DNA from: JBGPTF01 sp041490445
GTDB lineage: Bacteria; Acidobacteriota; Terriglobia; Acidiferrales; UBA7541
Direction of reading: 5' to 3'
NCBI GenBank assembly: GCA_041490445.1
Contig: JBGPTF010000005.1
Coordinates: 1 to 64,000, forward strand
DNA: 64,000 nucleotides
Below are positions 9,276 to 18,560 of this stretch, in pieces. The notes under the pieces are model-generated. The model was not told the DNA's origin. It made no database searches and saw only the letters and a program-made list of their open reading frames with translations. Position numbers and translations under genes: made by a program. Position 1 is the stretch's first letter, and every line of letters begins with the position of its first letter.

Positions 9276-10139
9276 TCATCTTGCCGCGGCGGCAATTTCT
9301 TTCTCGATCGGCGCGCCCACCAGATTGCCCCACTCTGTCCACGAGCCGTCATAGTTCCGCACGCGGTCGTAGCCGAGCAGGTATTTCAGCACGAACCAGG
9401 TGTGGGAGCTGCGCTCGCCGATCCGGCAGTAGGCAATCACTTCATTCTGCCCGGTGATTCCCTTGCCCTGATAGAGCTGCCGGAGCGCGTCGGCGGATTT
9501 GAAGGTTCCGTCCTCGTTCGCCGCTTGCACCCAGGGAATGCTTGCGGCGCCCGGGATGTGTCCCGCCCGCTGCGCCGTCTCCGTCATTCCCGGCGGCGCG
9601 ATGATCTTTCCGGTGAACTCATCCACCGAACGAACATCCACCAGATCCCCCGGCGCTTGCTTGTCGAGCACGGCAAACACCTGCTCGCGGCGGGCGCGGA
9701 TCGAGTTGTCGGGGTCCTTGGCGCGGTAATTCGTCGGGGTTACGCGCGCCGCTTCGGTAGTGATCGGGCGCTCTTCTTCCAGCCACTTCTTGCGCCCGCC
9801 ATTCAGCAGGCGCGCGTCCGTGTGGCCGTAGTATTTCAACTGCCAGAACGCCCACGCTGCGAACCAGTTGTTATTGTCCCCGTAGACCACGACGGTTGTA
9901 TCGTTCGAGATGCCGGCCTGACCGAGCAGCCGCTCGAAGGCCGCCTTGTCCACCAGATCGCGGCGGACCAAATCCTGCAACTGTGTCTGCCAGTTCCAGC
10001 CTATCGCGCCGGGGATGTGTCCCTGGTCGTATGCGGAGGTGTCTACGTCCACTTCGACGTGTCGAATCCTTGGATCGGAAAGGTGCTCGGCCGCCCATTG
10101 GGTTGAGACCAGCACTTCCGGATGTGCGTATTCAGTCAT
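9276..10139 (-). CDS. Thiosulfate/3-mercaptopyruvate sulfurtransferase (two rhodanese domains)
   Basis: A 287-residue cytosolic tandem-rhodanese protein. The N-terminal domain (about residues 8-125) is inactive, carrying VVVYGDNNNWFA where a Cys loop would be. The C-terminal domain (about 150-280) has the active loop CRIGERSS with catalytic Cys238. A CRxGxR loop is typical of thiosulfate sulfurtransferases, whereas CGSGVTA marks mercaptopyruvate enzymes, so thiosulfate is the likelier sulfur donor (inference). The start at ATG 10137-10139 has AAGGAGAA upstream. It is a monocistronic unit between ADOP module 1 and the palindromic repeat. Confidence 0.92.
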   Translation of the reverse strand: MTEYAHPEVLVSTQWAAEHLSDPRIRHVEVDVDTSAYDQGHIPGAIGWNWQTQLQDLVRRDLVDKAAFERLLGQAGISNDTTVVVYGDNNNWFAAWAFWQLKYYGHTDARLLNGGRKKWLEEERPITTEAARVTPTNYRAKDPDNSIRARREQVFAVLDKQAPGDLVDVRSVDEFTGKIIAPPGMTETAQRAGHIPGAASIPWVQAANEDGTFKSADALRQLYQGKGITGQNEVIAYCRIGERSSHTWFVLKYLLGYDRVRNYDGSWTEWGNLVGAPIEKEIAAAAR

Positions 10140-10330
10140 TTCCGGTTCTCCTTGTTTTGGACTGGAGGAGAGACTGCTGCGGGGCAGTCTAACTCAAATC
10201 ACCCCCAAGTTTATCAAGATTCGATGCCTGGCCGCGAGTGAAAGGCTCGGCTCCTTCGGAAATCTTTTCGCCTTCAATTCTTCACTGAAATTGTCTGTCG
10301 GCGTCCGACGCAGCCAAGAGTGACGATGGC

Positions 10331-13048
10331 TTATTCGTAGTGCAATGCGACCATGGGATCTACGCGCGAGGCGCGGCGTGCGGGGATGTACCCGGCCACT
10401 GCCGCCACGACTAGCATGGACATCACGGCCAGGCTCAGCGAAACCCAATCCGCGGGCTTCAAACCGAACAGCAAGCTCGAAACCAGGCGCGTCGCTGCCA
10501 AGGTGACGGGCACGCCGATCGCTACTCCCATCGCAACCAAGATCAGCGCGTCTCGCAGAATCATCCGAATCACGTCACCCCGCTGCGCTCCGAGTGCCAC
10601 GCGGATTCCAATTTCGTTCGTCCGGGCGACCACTGCGTAGGACATCATCCCGAACAGACCGATCGTCGCCAACAGTGCGGCGAGAAAGCCAAAGAATCCC
10701 GAAAGCGTGGCCAACAAACGGTCGCGCAGCAACGTTTGCCGAATCATCGTCTCGAACACGTCATAATCAATGGTGATTCCCGGGCTGATTTCGCCGATCG
10801 CGCGCTTCACCTGGGGGATCAGACCCGCCAGGGGCGCGTTCGAACGCATTAGGATCTGGTCGTACGGAACAGGGCTCGGATTCTGCGTGAGAGGCAGGTA
10901 AGCAATCGGTTTGAAATCCTCGCGAAGTCCGCGGTACTTTGTGTTCTTCACAATCCCGACAATTTTAAATTGCCTTTCCGGTTCCGAGGGCGTCTCTTCT
11001 CGCCAAAACCTTTTGCCGACCGGATCCTCTTCGCTCCCAAGCTGATGGGCAAACGCCTCATTGATGATCGCAACCCTTGGCGATGTGGCCGTATCGCGAT
11101 CATCGAACTCCCGCCCCGCCAGCAGCGTGGTCTGCAAGGTCTTGAAGTAATCCGGGCCAATCCGGTTGAAGTACGAATCTTTCCTGCCGTGCGAATCCGC
11201 GCCATCCAGCCAAACGTTGTTGGTCGAAGCGCTGCCGCTCAGTGGAACAATGCCCGCTTCCGCAGCCGAGTCCACTCCCGGAATCGCCCGAAGCCGGTCA
11301 ACCAAATCTTTCTTGAATGCCGACCAACGCTCCACGGGAAGGTGAAGCCCGGTCAGATCCATCGATGTAATCAAGACGCCGTTTGGCTGAAAGCCCGTGT
11401 CGGCAGTCATCAGATTGCGCAAACTGCGGACAAACAGAAGAGCGCCCGCCACCAGCACGAGAGACAGGGCGACCTGCGAAACCACCAGCGCCCTCCCCAA
11501 ACTGAATCGTTCACAGCTGGCCGTCAGTCCGCGTCCGCCTGCCTTCATCGCCTCGCCCGGCGCAACCTTGGTCGCCCGCAACGCCGGCGTCAGGCCGAAC
11601 AACACGCAGGTCATGACCGCTAATCCTACGGTGAAGGCAAGCACGCGCCAATCCGACCGCAGATCCAGAAACAGTGAGTTGCCTTCTGTGCTCAAGAACG
11701 TGACGAGAAGCTGGCTCAAATTATCCGCGAGGATCGCCCCGAAAATAGCGCCGATGCCGGCGAGCAACAAGCTTTCCACCATTAACTGCCGGACCAGCCG
11801 CCATCGCGTCGCTCCCAAAGCGAGTCGCACCGCAATCTCTTTTTCCCGCGCGCTGGCACGCGCGAGCATCAGATTGGCGAGATTGGCACAGGCAATCAGC
11901 AGCACCAGGCCGGTGATAGAGAGCAGCAGCCAGAGCGGACTCGAATACGCCTCGCGCAACTGGGAAATGCCGGTGCCCGCAGGGAGCGCCCCGAGTTTGA
12001 ATCCGAGGTAGTCTTTGATGTTTGCGGCGGGATAGTTCTTGGGCAGCGTCGCCTCGAATAGGCCGGGCGAGATGGCTCTTAATTGGGCTGTGGCTTTCTC
12101 GACCGTCCAGGCGGGCTTCAGCCGGCCCATGACCACGAGCCACCAATTCGTGCCGTCGTCGAGCAAACTGTAGTCGTGAAGGAATGGCTGCGAGCAAATC
12201 GGAACGGCCACATCGTAGGATCGCCCGACCTCAAGCCCCGAGAAACTGGCTGGCGTGACGCCGATGATTTCTACGGGATGATAATCCAGCGTCAGTTTCC
12301 GGCCGATCACCGAAGGCTCTCCGCCGTACTCCCGCTGCCAGAACGAATAGCTGATCACCGCGCCAGGAGTTCCGCAGCCCCGCTGATCGTCCGCAGTCGT
12401 GAAGACCCGGCCTAGAACCGGCCGAACGCCGAGCACATTGAAAATGTCACCGCTCACCCAGAGGGCTCGCGCGCCCCGCGCTTCTCCCCCAGTTGTGAGG
12501 TTGAAGCCGTCAGAGCCCCAGGCAAAGATCCCGGAAAAACCCTGTTGCTGTTTGCGAATCTCCTCCCAGATCGGATTCGTCACCGGAGGATGCCAACTGC
12601 TGAAACTTCCCCGCGCACCGGTCAAGTCAGCGATCCGGACTTCGGCGAGTTCCTGCGGGTTTTGGACCGGGAGCGTGCGCATGCGCACGGCGTCGAGGAG
12701 TTGAAAGATTGCCGTGTTGGCGCCGATCCCCAGGACGAGGGAGAGCACCGCGACGGTTGTGAAGCCCAGATTCTTGCGCAGCATCCGCACGCCGTAGCGT
12801 GCGTCCTGCAACAACTGCTCCAGCCAATTCCATCCCCAAGCCATGCGACTCTCCTCTTGCAGCAGCGTTGTGTTTCCGAATTGACGGTGCGCCGCATAGC
12901 GCGCTTCTTCCGGCAGCACCCCGCCTTTTACCAGTTCCCGCTCCTTCCATTCCCGGTGCAGGCGCATCTCTTCGGCGAGTTCGCGGTCGAATTGTTCGCG
13001 CCGCAGCAGCATCCGCAGCCGCCGTACGAGTTCACTGGGCCACGCCAT
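10331..13048 (-). CDS. ADOP-family duplicated orphan ABC permease (module 1)
   Basis: A 905-residue member of the acidobacterial duplicated orphan permease family. A cytosolic N-terminal region (about residues 1-85, beginning MAWPSELVRRLRMLLRREQF) is followed by two fused MacB-like units: helix, periplasmic core, three-helix FtsX domain. FtsX signature loops are visible twice: ASAREKEIAVRLALGATRWR in the first half and VARTNEIGIRVALGAQRGDV near the C-terminus. The family has no dedicated ATPase and its function is unknown. The start at ATG 13046-13048, after AGAGGCGGGCG, is chosen because the open frame further upstream lies inside the PadR gene. It begins 14 bases after the PadR stop, so the two are co-transcribed and probably PadR-controlled. 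Confidence 0.92.
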   Translation of the reverse strand: MAWPSELVRRLRMLLRREQFDRELAEEMRLHREWKERELVKGGVLPEEARYAAHRQFGNTTLLQEESRMAWGWNWLEQLLQDARYGVRMLRKNLGFTTVAVLSLVLGIGANTAIFQLLDAVRMRTLPVQNPQELAEVRIADLTGARGSFSSWHPPVTNPIWEEIRKQQQGFSGIFAWGSDGFNLTTGGEARGARALWVSGDIFNVLGVRPVLGRVFTTADDQRGCGTPGAVISYSFWQREYGGEPSVIGRKLTLDYHPVEIIGVTPASFSGLEVGRSYDVAVPICSQPFLHDYSLLDDGTNWWLVVMGRLKPAWTVEKATAQLRAISPGLFEATLPKNYPAANIKDYLGFKLGALPAGTGISQLREAYSSPLWLLLSITGLVLLIACANLANLMLARASAREKEIAVRLALGATRWRLVRQLMVESLLLAGIGAIFGAILADNLSQLLVTFLSTEGNSLFLDLRSDWRVLAFTVGLAVMTCVLFGLTPALRATKVAPGEAMKAGGRGLTASCERFSLGRALVVSQVALSLVLVAGALLFVRSLRNLMTADTGFQPNGVLITSMDLTGLHLPVERWSAFKKDLVDRLRAIPGVDSAAEAGIVPLSGSASTNNVWLDGADSHGRKDSYFNRIGPDYFKTLQTTLLAGREFDDRDTATSPRVAIINEAFAHQLGSEEDPVGKRFWREETPSEPERQFKIVGIVKNTKYRGLREDFKPIAYLPLTQNPSPVPYDQILMRSNAPLAGLIPQVKRAIGEISPGITIDYDVFETMIRQTLLRDRLLATLSGFFGFLAALLATIGLFGMMSYAVVARTNEIGIRVALGAQRGDVIRMILRDALILVAMGVAIGVPVTLAATRLVSSLLFGLKPADWVSLSLAVMSMLVVAAVAGYIPARRASRVDPMVALHYE

Positions 13049-13062
13049 CGCCCGCCTCTCTT

Positions 13063-13392
13063 TCACGCCGTCTGAATGACCTTGGAAATCGCCGCCATAA
13101 CCCGCTCGAACTGTGACACCTCGACTTCCATCTGCTTGCGTCCAGCCGGCGTCAGCCGGTAGTAGCGGGCGCGGCGATTCTCCGCCGTCGCGCCCCACTC
13201 CGCCGTCACCCAGCCTCTGATCAACATGCGTTGCAGCGCGGGGTACAGTGAGCCTTCTTCCACTTGCAGCACATCTTTAGACAGTTGCTGGATGGACTTC
13301 GCAATCTCGTAGCCATGCAGCTCCCCGTCGCGAGCCAGCGTTCTTAGAATCAGCATGTAGAGTGTTCCCGGTGGAATCTCATCTCTGTGCAA
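13063..13392 (-). CDS. PadR-family transcriptional regulator (module 1), TTG start
   Basis: A 109-residue winged-helix repressor of the PadR type: the HTH signature LHGYEIAKSIQQLS, then EEGSLYPALQRMLIRGW and the wing RRARYYRLTPAGRKQ, then one C-terminal dimerisation helix. An ATG six codons upstream (13410) overlaps a palindrome and has no ribosome-binding site. TTG 13390-13392 sits seven bases after a perfect AGGAGG and starts where PadR homology begins, so I choose it. It should bind the palindrome just upstream and repress itself and the ADOP permease that follows. The inducer is unknown. Confidence 0.9.
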   Translation of the reverse strand: MHRDEIPPGTLYMLILRTLARDGELHGYEIAKSIQQLSKDVLQVEEGSLYPALQRMLIRGWVTAEWGATAENRRARYYRLTPAGRKQMEVEVSQFERVMAAISKVIQTA

Positions 13393-13407
13393 CGGAATGC
13401 CTCCTAG

Positions 13408-13454
13408 CATAGTTAGACTATGTCACACTAGAAAAGGTTAGGTTCCTCTGTCAA
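13408..13454 (-). promoter_or_regulatory. Promoter and probable PadR operator of module 1
   Basis: On the minus strand a consensus -35 TTGACA (13449-13454), an 18-bp spacer and a -10 TAGTGT (13425-13430) are followed by the perfect palindrome CATAGTCTAACTATG (arms CATAGT/ACTATG, 13408-13422). The palindrome covers the predicted transcription start, and AGGAGG and the TTG start of padR follow. This layout fits autorepression. Confidence 0.7.
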
Positions 13455-13569
13455 GTTTTTCTTGATGATTCCGATCTGGCAGGGGGTGGCAGCCGGAAGT
13501 CTTGCGAGGAAGGTCACCCGCGATCCGCCCCCGAGCGAGGAACGAAAATCGCTTCAACACCTCCCCGGC

Positions 13570-13830
13570 CTACAGGGGTTGCAGCCCAGCGCCGGTCGAT
13601 TCCAGCTCCGCGCGGATAATCCAATCGCAGTGGAAGCCTTCAGCGGTGAGCCACTGCTCGAGGGTTTCACGGCTCGCCGCTTCGAATTCGACCAGCATTT
13701 TCCCGTCATACATGCTGACCAGCACGCGGCGCGCGCTGACGGCCGTGGCTTTGCTCAAGCGGTTCGCCAATTCTTCCGCGCCCTGGCGCGTGAGGCAGGC
13801 GAGTGTGTGGAGCGAGAGGTAGCGAGGCAT
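13570..13830 (-). CDS. Small hypothetical protein, 86 aa
   Basis: Starts MPRYLSLHTLACLTRQGAEE at ATG 13828-13830 with AGGAG a few bases upstream; an upstream in-frame ATG lacks a site. The pattern is beta-alpha-beta-beta-alpha-beta: a YLSLHTL strand, a helix with Leu/Ala, VLVSMYDGKMLVEFEA strands, a helix ETLEQWLTAEG and a closing strand. This is reminiscent of the ferredoxin-like DUF4242 (nickel-binding SCO4226-type) family, but the match is by eye and weak. Cytosolic, monocistronic, function unknown. Confidence 0.65.
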   Translation of the reverse strand: MPRYLSLHTLACLTRQGAEELANRLSKATAVSARRVLVSMYDGKMLVEFEAASRETLEQWLTAEGFHCDWIIRAELESTGAGLQPL

Positions 13831-14046
13831 CGTTTCTCCTGTTTCCGTGGTATGGCTGCGGCGAAAAGTCATCATCGCATACACCGCAGGCGGGAAAAAG
13901 CTGTGCATTGCAGTTCCCGCAGCTGAGTCGGCCAGCCGCTCGCCCGTTGCACGCGTAGAAAACTAATTTGCCGATTCAGGCTTCGCGCAAGGCAGGCAGG
14001 GTAAGATAAACAGCGATACCCCAGCAGCCCGGCCGGGAGTCTCACC

Positions 14047-14406
14047 ATGAAATCCATCTTGCAAACTGTGTCCATCTTAGCGGTCGGAATCCTGTTCCTG
14101 GTCGCTGGGGTGGCGGCGCGCACTCGAACTGGCACGCTTTCCGGCGTTGTTGTCGGCCTCGACGGCAAGACGGTCCCTGGCGCGCGCGTCACGCTACAGA
14201 CCTCAACCGGCCGCGGCCCGCAAACGCGCATCAGCGACAAAGACGGGCACTTCCACTTCCGCGAATTGCCGCAGGGGCTCTACGACCTCCGTGCCTACGC
14301 GCAGGGCGTTTCCTCCAAGTGGCACCACAACATTCTTGTACGGGCTGGCAAGGATGCGGAAGTCCAACTGCGGCTGCAGCCGAACAAAAAAACAAAGAAG
14401 CCCTGA
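14047..14406 (+). CDS. Secreted carboxypeptidase-regulatory-like domain protein
   Basis: 119 residues: a signal peptide (about 1-24) then a single carboxypeptidase-regulatory-like beta-sandwich. The family signature is present: LSGVVVGLDGKTVPGARVTL, DKDGHFHFRELPQGLYDLRA, and a final strand VQLRLQP followed by a lysine-rich tail. Such domains occur alone or at the N-terminus of acidobacterial TonB-dependent receptors; here it stands alone. It is probably a periplasmic or surface protein with an unknown binding role. Confidence 0.85.
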   Translation: MKSILQTVSILAVGILFLVAGVAARTRTGTLSGVVVGLDGKTVPGARVTLQTSTGRGPQTRISDKDGHFHFRELPQGLYDLRAYAQGVSSKWHHNILVRAGKDAEVQLRLQPNKKTKKP

Positions 14407-14473
14407 AGGGTTCGCCGAGCGAGAGGACGAGCCAGCCTCTCGCGCAAATTCTGCGGCGGCAATTCCATTCCGG

Positions 14474-16186
14474 CTATTCCACCTTGAGCGGCACTACCAC
14501 GCTGCCGATCTTGCCGGTGATGTTGTCGCGCACGGCAAGATGTACGCTGTATTCGCCCGGCAGCAGCGTCAGCACATTGGGATAGGTGATCCCGTTCGCC
14601 TGAATTTGGGAAGCGCCGGCCGGAGGCAGTTGCCGGTCAACTCGCTGACTGATTTTTCCCGCCTCCTGCCCTTGGGCGTCCGTTGCCACGATCAGAAAAT
14701 CGAGACTGAAGTGATTTCCGTGGTCGGTGTCGATGGTCACTGCCCCGGGAGGGATGGAAAGTGTGAAGTGAACCTTGCGATTCTTGCCGTCCGGCTCAAT
14801 CTGCTGCCACATTCCACGAATCGGCAATTCGGTGAAGTTCAAGCTGGACCGGACCGCCATCGCCTCCTCCATCTGCTGGGACGATTCCGGGTTGCGCACG
14901 GCCTTGGTGAAGAAGAAGCCGTTGCGGGAGCGAATGTGCACGCCATCCTGGTGAACCTTGACGTCGATCTTGCGCCATCCGTCCTTGCCTTTTTCAGCCG
15001 TGTAGTAAGTCAGCACGTAATACTGCGAGGAGTCCAGACTGGCCTGCCGGAAAAGGTTTTCAAGATCGTTGTTGTTGTAGAAGGCCTCCCCGCCCGTCAT
15101 ATCGGCTATTGCGCGCATCGTGTCATGCTTTGAAGCCGTAGGGTCTTCGAACATACCGGCAGAGACGGCCTCCAGAGCGCCGCTACGGGCTCTGACATCG
15201 TTGTTGCTGCCCGGTACCGGCATGTCGATGGCAATCTTGGCGTTCGGCGCGATCGGAATCAGACCCCCAACGTCGACCGGGTAAACGGCGATGTTTGCGT
15301 CATGCAGCGCGTGCACGGTCTGCTGCCAATCGGCCGGCGTTGAGCCGCGCACGAAGTCTCCGGTTGTGCTGCCAAAGGCGAACCGGAAGCCGGTGGATGC
15401 CCAGATCAGCGATTTGCGCCCGGGAACGGCAGAGAAATATTGGGCTACCTGCTGCAGGCATTCCAGGGTCTCCATACCCGCCTGCCTCTCTCGCGAAGCA
15501 TCGAATTGCGAGGCAATGCCTCTCGCTTGAGCGCGTGCGCCTGCGATCTGGGTAGTGTCCGCTCCGAAGCCGGAGAAAATGGCTTCGATCTGCGCCGCCT
15601 CAGTATCCGCGTCGCCAGCGACATCCCCATTGGTGAGCTTGTCGCGCGCGGTCAAGCTCCCTTGTAGCTTCTTGATCGTCGCGGTCAGCACGGCGCGGTC
15701 GGTCGTAAAATTGTGAATCATCCGGACATGATTGCTCTGGAAAACCACCAGCGCCAGCAAGGAGTTCTCGTTGACCGACTTCGAAAGAAACTCGATCAGT
15801 CCCTGGCGCGCCTGAGCCTGGGAAGTGAACGGGGTATTCAGCAAATCGAGTGCGATGATTTCCAGTTCTTTCGGATGCTCGTCCGTCACCTCATTTGTAA
15901 ACGCATTCGGCGGCAGGGCCGCGCGCTGGATGGGGTCGGCATTCGCGGAAATCTCTTCGAAGCTGGCGAGTGGTTGGACCTTTCCATCCTCTTTCACATC
16001 AAAATCATCTTTCTTCAGCCCGCGAATGTGAACTCCCTTCTTGTCCGTCACCACGACGGGCACGAGCACAAGATTGGTGCGAGAGGCAAGCTTGTTTGTT
16101 GCCGTGTTCTCTTGAGCTGCGCCGGGCGTTAGCACGGAGAGGAAGAGAATTGCGAACAGTGCCCATGACGCTGCGGAACGAATCAT
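14474..16186 (-). CDS. VWFA-related acidobacterial domain protein (secreted, 570 aa)
   Basis: A signal peptide (MIRSAASWALFAILFLSV..., cut near GAAQE) is followed by a beta-rich N-terminal part (VVTDKKGVHIRGLKKDDFDVKEDG) typical of the VWFA-related acidobacterial family (TIGR03436-type). Next comes a von Willebrand A-like domain (IIALDLLNTPF in place of a classical DxSxS motif, later SLIWASTGFR) and a C-terminal region with YYVLTYYTAEKGKDGWRKIDVKV. The degenerate metal site suggests altered metal binding. ATG 16184-16186 is chosen because GGAGG lies five bases upstream. Likely periplasmic or surface-exposed; partners unknown. Confidence 0.85.
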   Translation of the reverse strand: MIRSAASWALFAILFLSVLTPGAAQENTATNKLASRTNLVLVPVVVTDKKGVHIRGLKKDDFDVKEDGKVQPLASFEEISANADPIQRAALPPNAFTNEVTDEHPKELEIIALDLLNTPFTSQAQARQGLIEFLSKSVNENSLLALVVFQSNHVRMIHNFTTDRAVLTATIKKLQGSLTARDKLTNGDVAGDADTEAAQIEAIFSGFGADTTQIAGARAQARGIASQFDASRERQAGMETLECLQQVAQYFSAVPGRKSLIWASTGFRFAFGSTTGDFVRGSTPADWQQTVHALHDANIAVYPVDVGGLIPIAPNAKIAIDMPVPGSNNDVRARSGALEAVSAGMFEDPTASKHDTMRAIADMTGGEAFYNNNDLENLFRQASLDSSQYYVLTYYTAEKGKDGWRKIDVKVHQDGVHIRSRNGFFFTKAVRNPESSQQMEEAMAVRSSLNFTELPIRGMWQQIEPDGKNRKVHFTLSIPPGAVTIDTDHGNHFSLDFLIVATDAQGQEAGKISQRVDRQLPPAGASQIQANGITYPNVLTLLPGEYSVHLAVRDNITGKIGSVVVPLKVE

Positions 16187-16788
16187 TCTGGCCTCCATCG
16201 CTTTGCTGAAAATCCCGCCGACCTTTACGGGTTCGCTCATTATAAGCCTGTGTTCCCAAGGTTTGCCACTTGCGACCTTCCAAAACCGATTCCCTGTCGA
16301 AATGTCCCGCCTTTTGTATCGTTTGATGCGGCCCGAGGAGGATTCGCGCAGGGCTCTGGGCGCCGTGGTGGAGCGGGTACTAAAACCCGGGTAACACAAC
16401 TTTTGTATCTGATGAACCATTGTGGGGCATCCGCACCGACCGTATTCTTCCCACGCGGGTTGGGGGCTGCGCTGCGGGGACGACGGTTCCGAGAGGAGCC
16501 GGGGCACGTTTCCCAACCCGTCCAAGCCCACCCTGCTGGCTGACCCCTCTTGACCCCCACCGGCAGTGTGGGCTTCTTTCTTCCCGAAACTTCTCCCGAC
16601 TTAGCTTGCCCTTGCCGGAATTCGGCGGCGTCGAGTCGCCCCGGAGTCTGGTATCCTTCGTGCCCTCTCCTTACCGTCAGCGCAGCCGCGATCGTCCGCG
16701 CGATCATCTAAGTGGCTTGCGGTTAACGCCCCTGAAAGCGAAGACTCGGGAGGCTGGGCCAAGCGGTGACGGAGAGGATTGACACCTG
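16187..16788. other. Divergent intergenic region, about 600 bases
   Basis: Lies between the VWFA-family gene and the divergently transcribed START-like gene. Apart from the TATAAT promoter near 16240 I see nothing firm. Open frames here have proline/arginine-rich shadow composition, and no tRNA, riboswitch or repeat was recognised. Confidence 0.4.
16239..16268 (-). promoter_or_regulatory. Promoter of the VWFA-family gene
   Basis: A perfect -10 TATAAT on the minus strand (16239-16244) with a weak TGGCAA -35-like hexamer 18 bases upstream (16263-16268). It predicts a leader of about 45 bases before the ATG at 16186. Confidence 0.5.
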
Positions 16789-17664
16789 ATGGGCAGACCC
16801 GACACATCCTTGCGCCTTACCATTGCCGCTGCCCTGCTCGGCGCCGTCCTTTCCCCGGCCCGAGTCACCGCTGCAGAATTGAAGCCGAAGACTGTTGCGG
16901 CGTTCGATCACCATGTACAGCTCACCGAAGCCAGGATCGCCGGTGAGCTCTCGGGCAGCACTCCGTTTCTCTGGATTGACCGTCTTTCGGAGGCGCGACG
17001 CGCAGCAGCACTTGTGGAACTGCGCGAGAGCCGCGTCGTGATCGAAAAGCTCGAGGCCCGCGACGGCGACGAGCCCATCCCTGTACCTGGCGGAATGATT
17101 CACCACTGGATCGGCACGGTTTTCATTCCTGGCGCCACGCTCGAACAGACGCTCGCGCTCGTCCAGGATTACGACCACCACCAGGACTATTACAAGCCCG
17201 ACGTCATGCGCTCAAAAGTTCTTTCGCGCGACGGAAATGATTTCCGGATTTATCTGCGCTTTTACAAGAAGAAAATCCTCACTTCCATCCTCGATACCGA
17301 GCACGAAGTTCACTACGCGGTCGTAGACTCGGCCCGCGCGTGGAGCCGCTCGCGCTCCACTCACATTCGCGAAGTCGAAGACGCTGGGACGCCCGGAGAA
17401 AAACAGAAACCGGAAGGGGACGACCGCGGCCTCCTCTGGCGCATCAATACCTACTGGCGTTTCGAGCAAAAGGACGGCGGCACGTACGTCGAGTGCGAAT
17501 CTATCTCGCTCACCCGCGACATTCCCACCGGGCTTGCCTGGCTGATCCGCTCGTACGTTGAAAGCGTCCCGCGAGAAACCCTCCTGTTCACGCTCGGCGC
17601 CACGCGCTCGGCTCTCTTACGAAAGGCAGCACCGCTTTCGCTCAGCGCGCCGAACCCGCGCTGA
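16789..17664 (+). CDS. Exported SRPBCC/START-like protein
   Basis: A 291-residue protein with a signal peptide (LTIAAALLGAVLSPARVTAAE, cut near residue 28). An N-terminal helical part is followed by a START/Bet v 1-like fold from about residue 100. Visible elements are GGMIHHWIGTVFIPGATLEQTLALVQDYDHH, where the polyketide-cyclase-like helix-grip begins, a YLRFYKKKILT strand, and the long C-terminal helix beginning LAWLIRSYVESVPRETL. Such folds bind lipids or hydrophobic ligands. The stop overlaps the tail of the convergent TPR gene by 23 bases. Family assignment is by pattern. Confidence 0.75.
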   Translation: MGRPDTSLRLTIAAALLGAVLSPARVTAAELKPKTVAAFDHHVQLTEARIAGELSGSTPFLWIDRLSEARRAAALVELRESRVVIEKLEARDGDEPIPVPGGMIHHWIGTVFIPGATLEQTLALVQDYDHHQDYYKPDVMRSKVLSRDGNDFRIYLRFYKKKILTSILDTEHEVHYAVVDSARAWSRSRSTHIREVEDAGTPGEKQKPEGDDRGLLWRINTYWRFEQKDGGTYVECESISLTRDIPTGLAWLIRSYVESVPRETLLFTLGATRSALLRKAAPLSLSAPNPR

Positions 17665-18412
17665 TTCTTTTGTAGGCCGCGCGAAATTCAGGGTTTCCCG
17701 GATCGGCTTCCACTGCGGCGCGGTACTCGGTGAGCGCTTTTTCCACCGCGCCGGTCTTCAGTAGTGCGCGGGCCAGATTGTAATGCGCCTTCGCAAAATG
17801 CGAGTCAATGCGCAACCCCTCGCGGTACTCCGCGATGGCGGCCTCGAGCTCGCCTTTTTCGCCCAGCGCATTGCCCAGATTGTTGTGCGCCATCGCATAG
17901 CGCGGATTCAGGCGAATCGCTTCACGAAATTCGAGGATGGCGCCTTCCAGATCTCCCTTTTGCCCCAGGGCCGCACCCAGATTGCTGTGCGCCGCCGCGA
18001 AGCTCGGGTCCAGGTGGATGGCTTCCGCGTAGGCCGCAACGGCGCCGTTCACATCGCCTTTCCTCCGGAGCGCAAGGCCGAGATTATTTCGCGGCAGGGC
18101 CCAGTCGGGCGCGAGCGCCATCGCGCGGCGGTACGCGGCGATGGCCGCATCCAGATCGCTCTGCGCAGCAAGCGCCAGTCCCAGATTGTTTTCGGCGTCC
18201 GGAAACTTTGGTTGCAATCCCAGGGCGCGGCGAAATGCCGCCACGGCCCCCGCAAAGTCTCCTCGATTGTAAGCAGCCAGGCCGAGCTGGAGATTCGCCT
18301 GGGCAAAGATTGTGTTCTGCTCCGGCGCGGTTTCCGTCGTCGCACTTTGCGCCCGTACGGTCCCTGCGCCGGAAAGGAATGCAAGCGCGAGAAGAATCCT
18401 GCACGTCCACAT
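17642..18412 (-). CDS. Exported tetratricopeptide-repeat protein
   Basis: 256 residues: a signal peptide (MWTCRILLALAFLSGAGTVRAQ) followed by six consecutive 34-residue TPR units from about residue 40 to 245. Each shows the canonical pattern (for example HSNLGAALGQKGDLEGAILE and HNNLGNALGEKGELEAAIAE) and ends in a P or loop residue. TPR arrays are protein-protein scaffolds, and the signal peptide puts this one in the periplasm. An in-frame ATG at 18499 is possible, but the signal peptide begins at 18412. The repeats are close to one another in sequence, suggesting recent internal duplication. Confidence 0.88.
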   Translation of the reverse strand: MWTCRILLALAFLSGAGTVRAQSATTETAPEQNTIFAQANLQLGLAAYNRGDFAGAVAAFRRALGLQPKFPDAENNLGLALAAQSDLDAAIAAYRRAMALAPDWALPRNNLGLALRRKGDVNGAVAAYAEAIHLDPSFAAAHSNLGAALGQKGDLEGAILEFREAIRLNPRYAMAHNNLGNALGEKGELEAAIAEYREGLRIDSHFAKAHYNLARALLKTGAVEKALTEYRAAVEADPGNPEFRAAYKRISAGSAR

Positions 18413-18560
18413 GCGACGTCTATCCACCGCGGCCGCCTCCGGGAAAAAGACCAGGAAGTTGCCGAGAGAATACGCCTCACGAACCGGAGGGACAAGCATC
18501 GCCTGCCTTCCAAACTCTTCAGGGCCGGGTCGTCAGAAGAAACGGATGTTTGCTTGGCTG

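Noticed and set aside
16260..16788. Possible tRNA or structured RNA in the large gap
   Set aside because: No T-arm GTTCRANYC motif, acceptor stem or known RNA signature.
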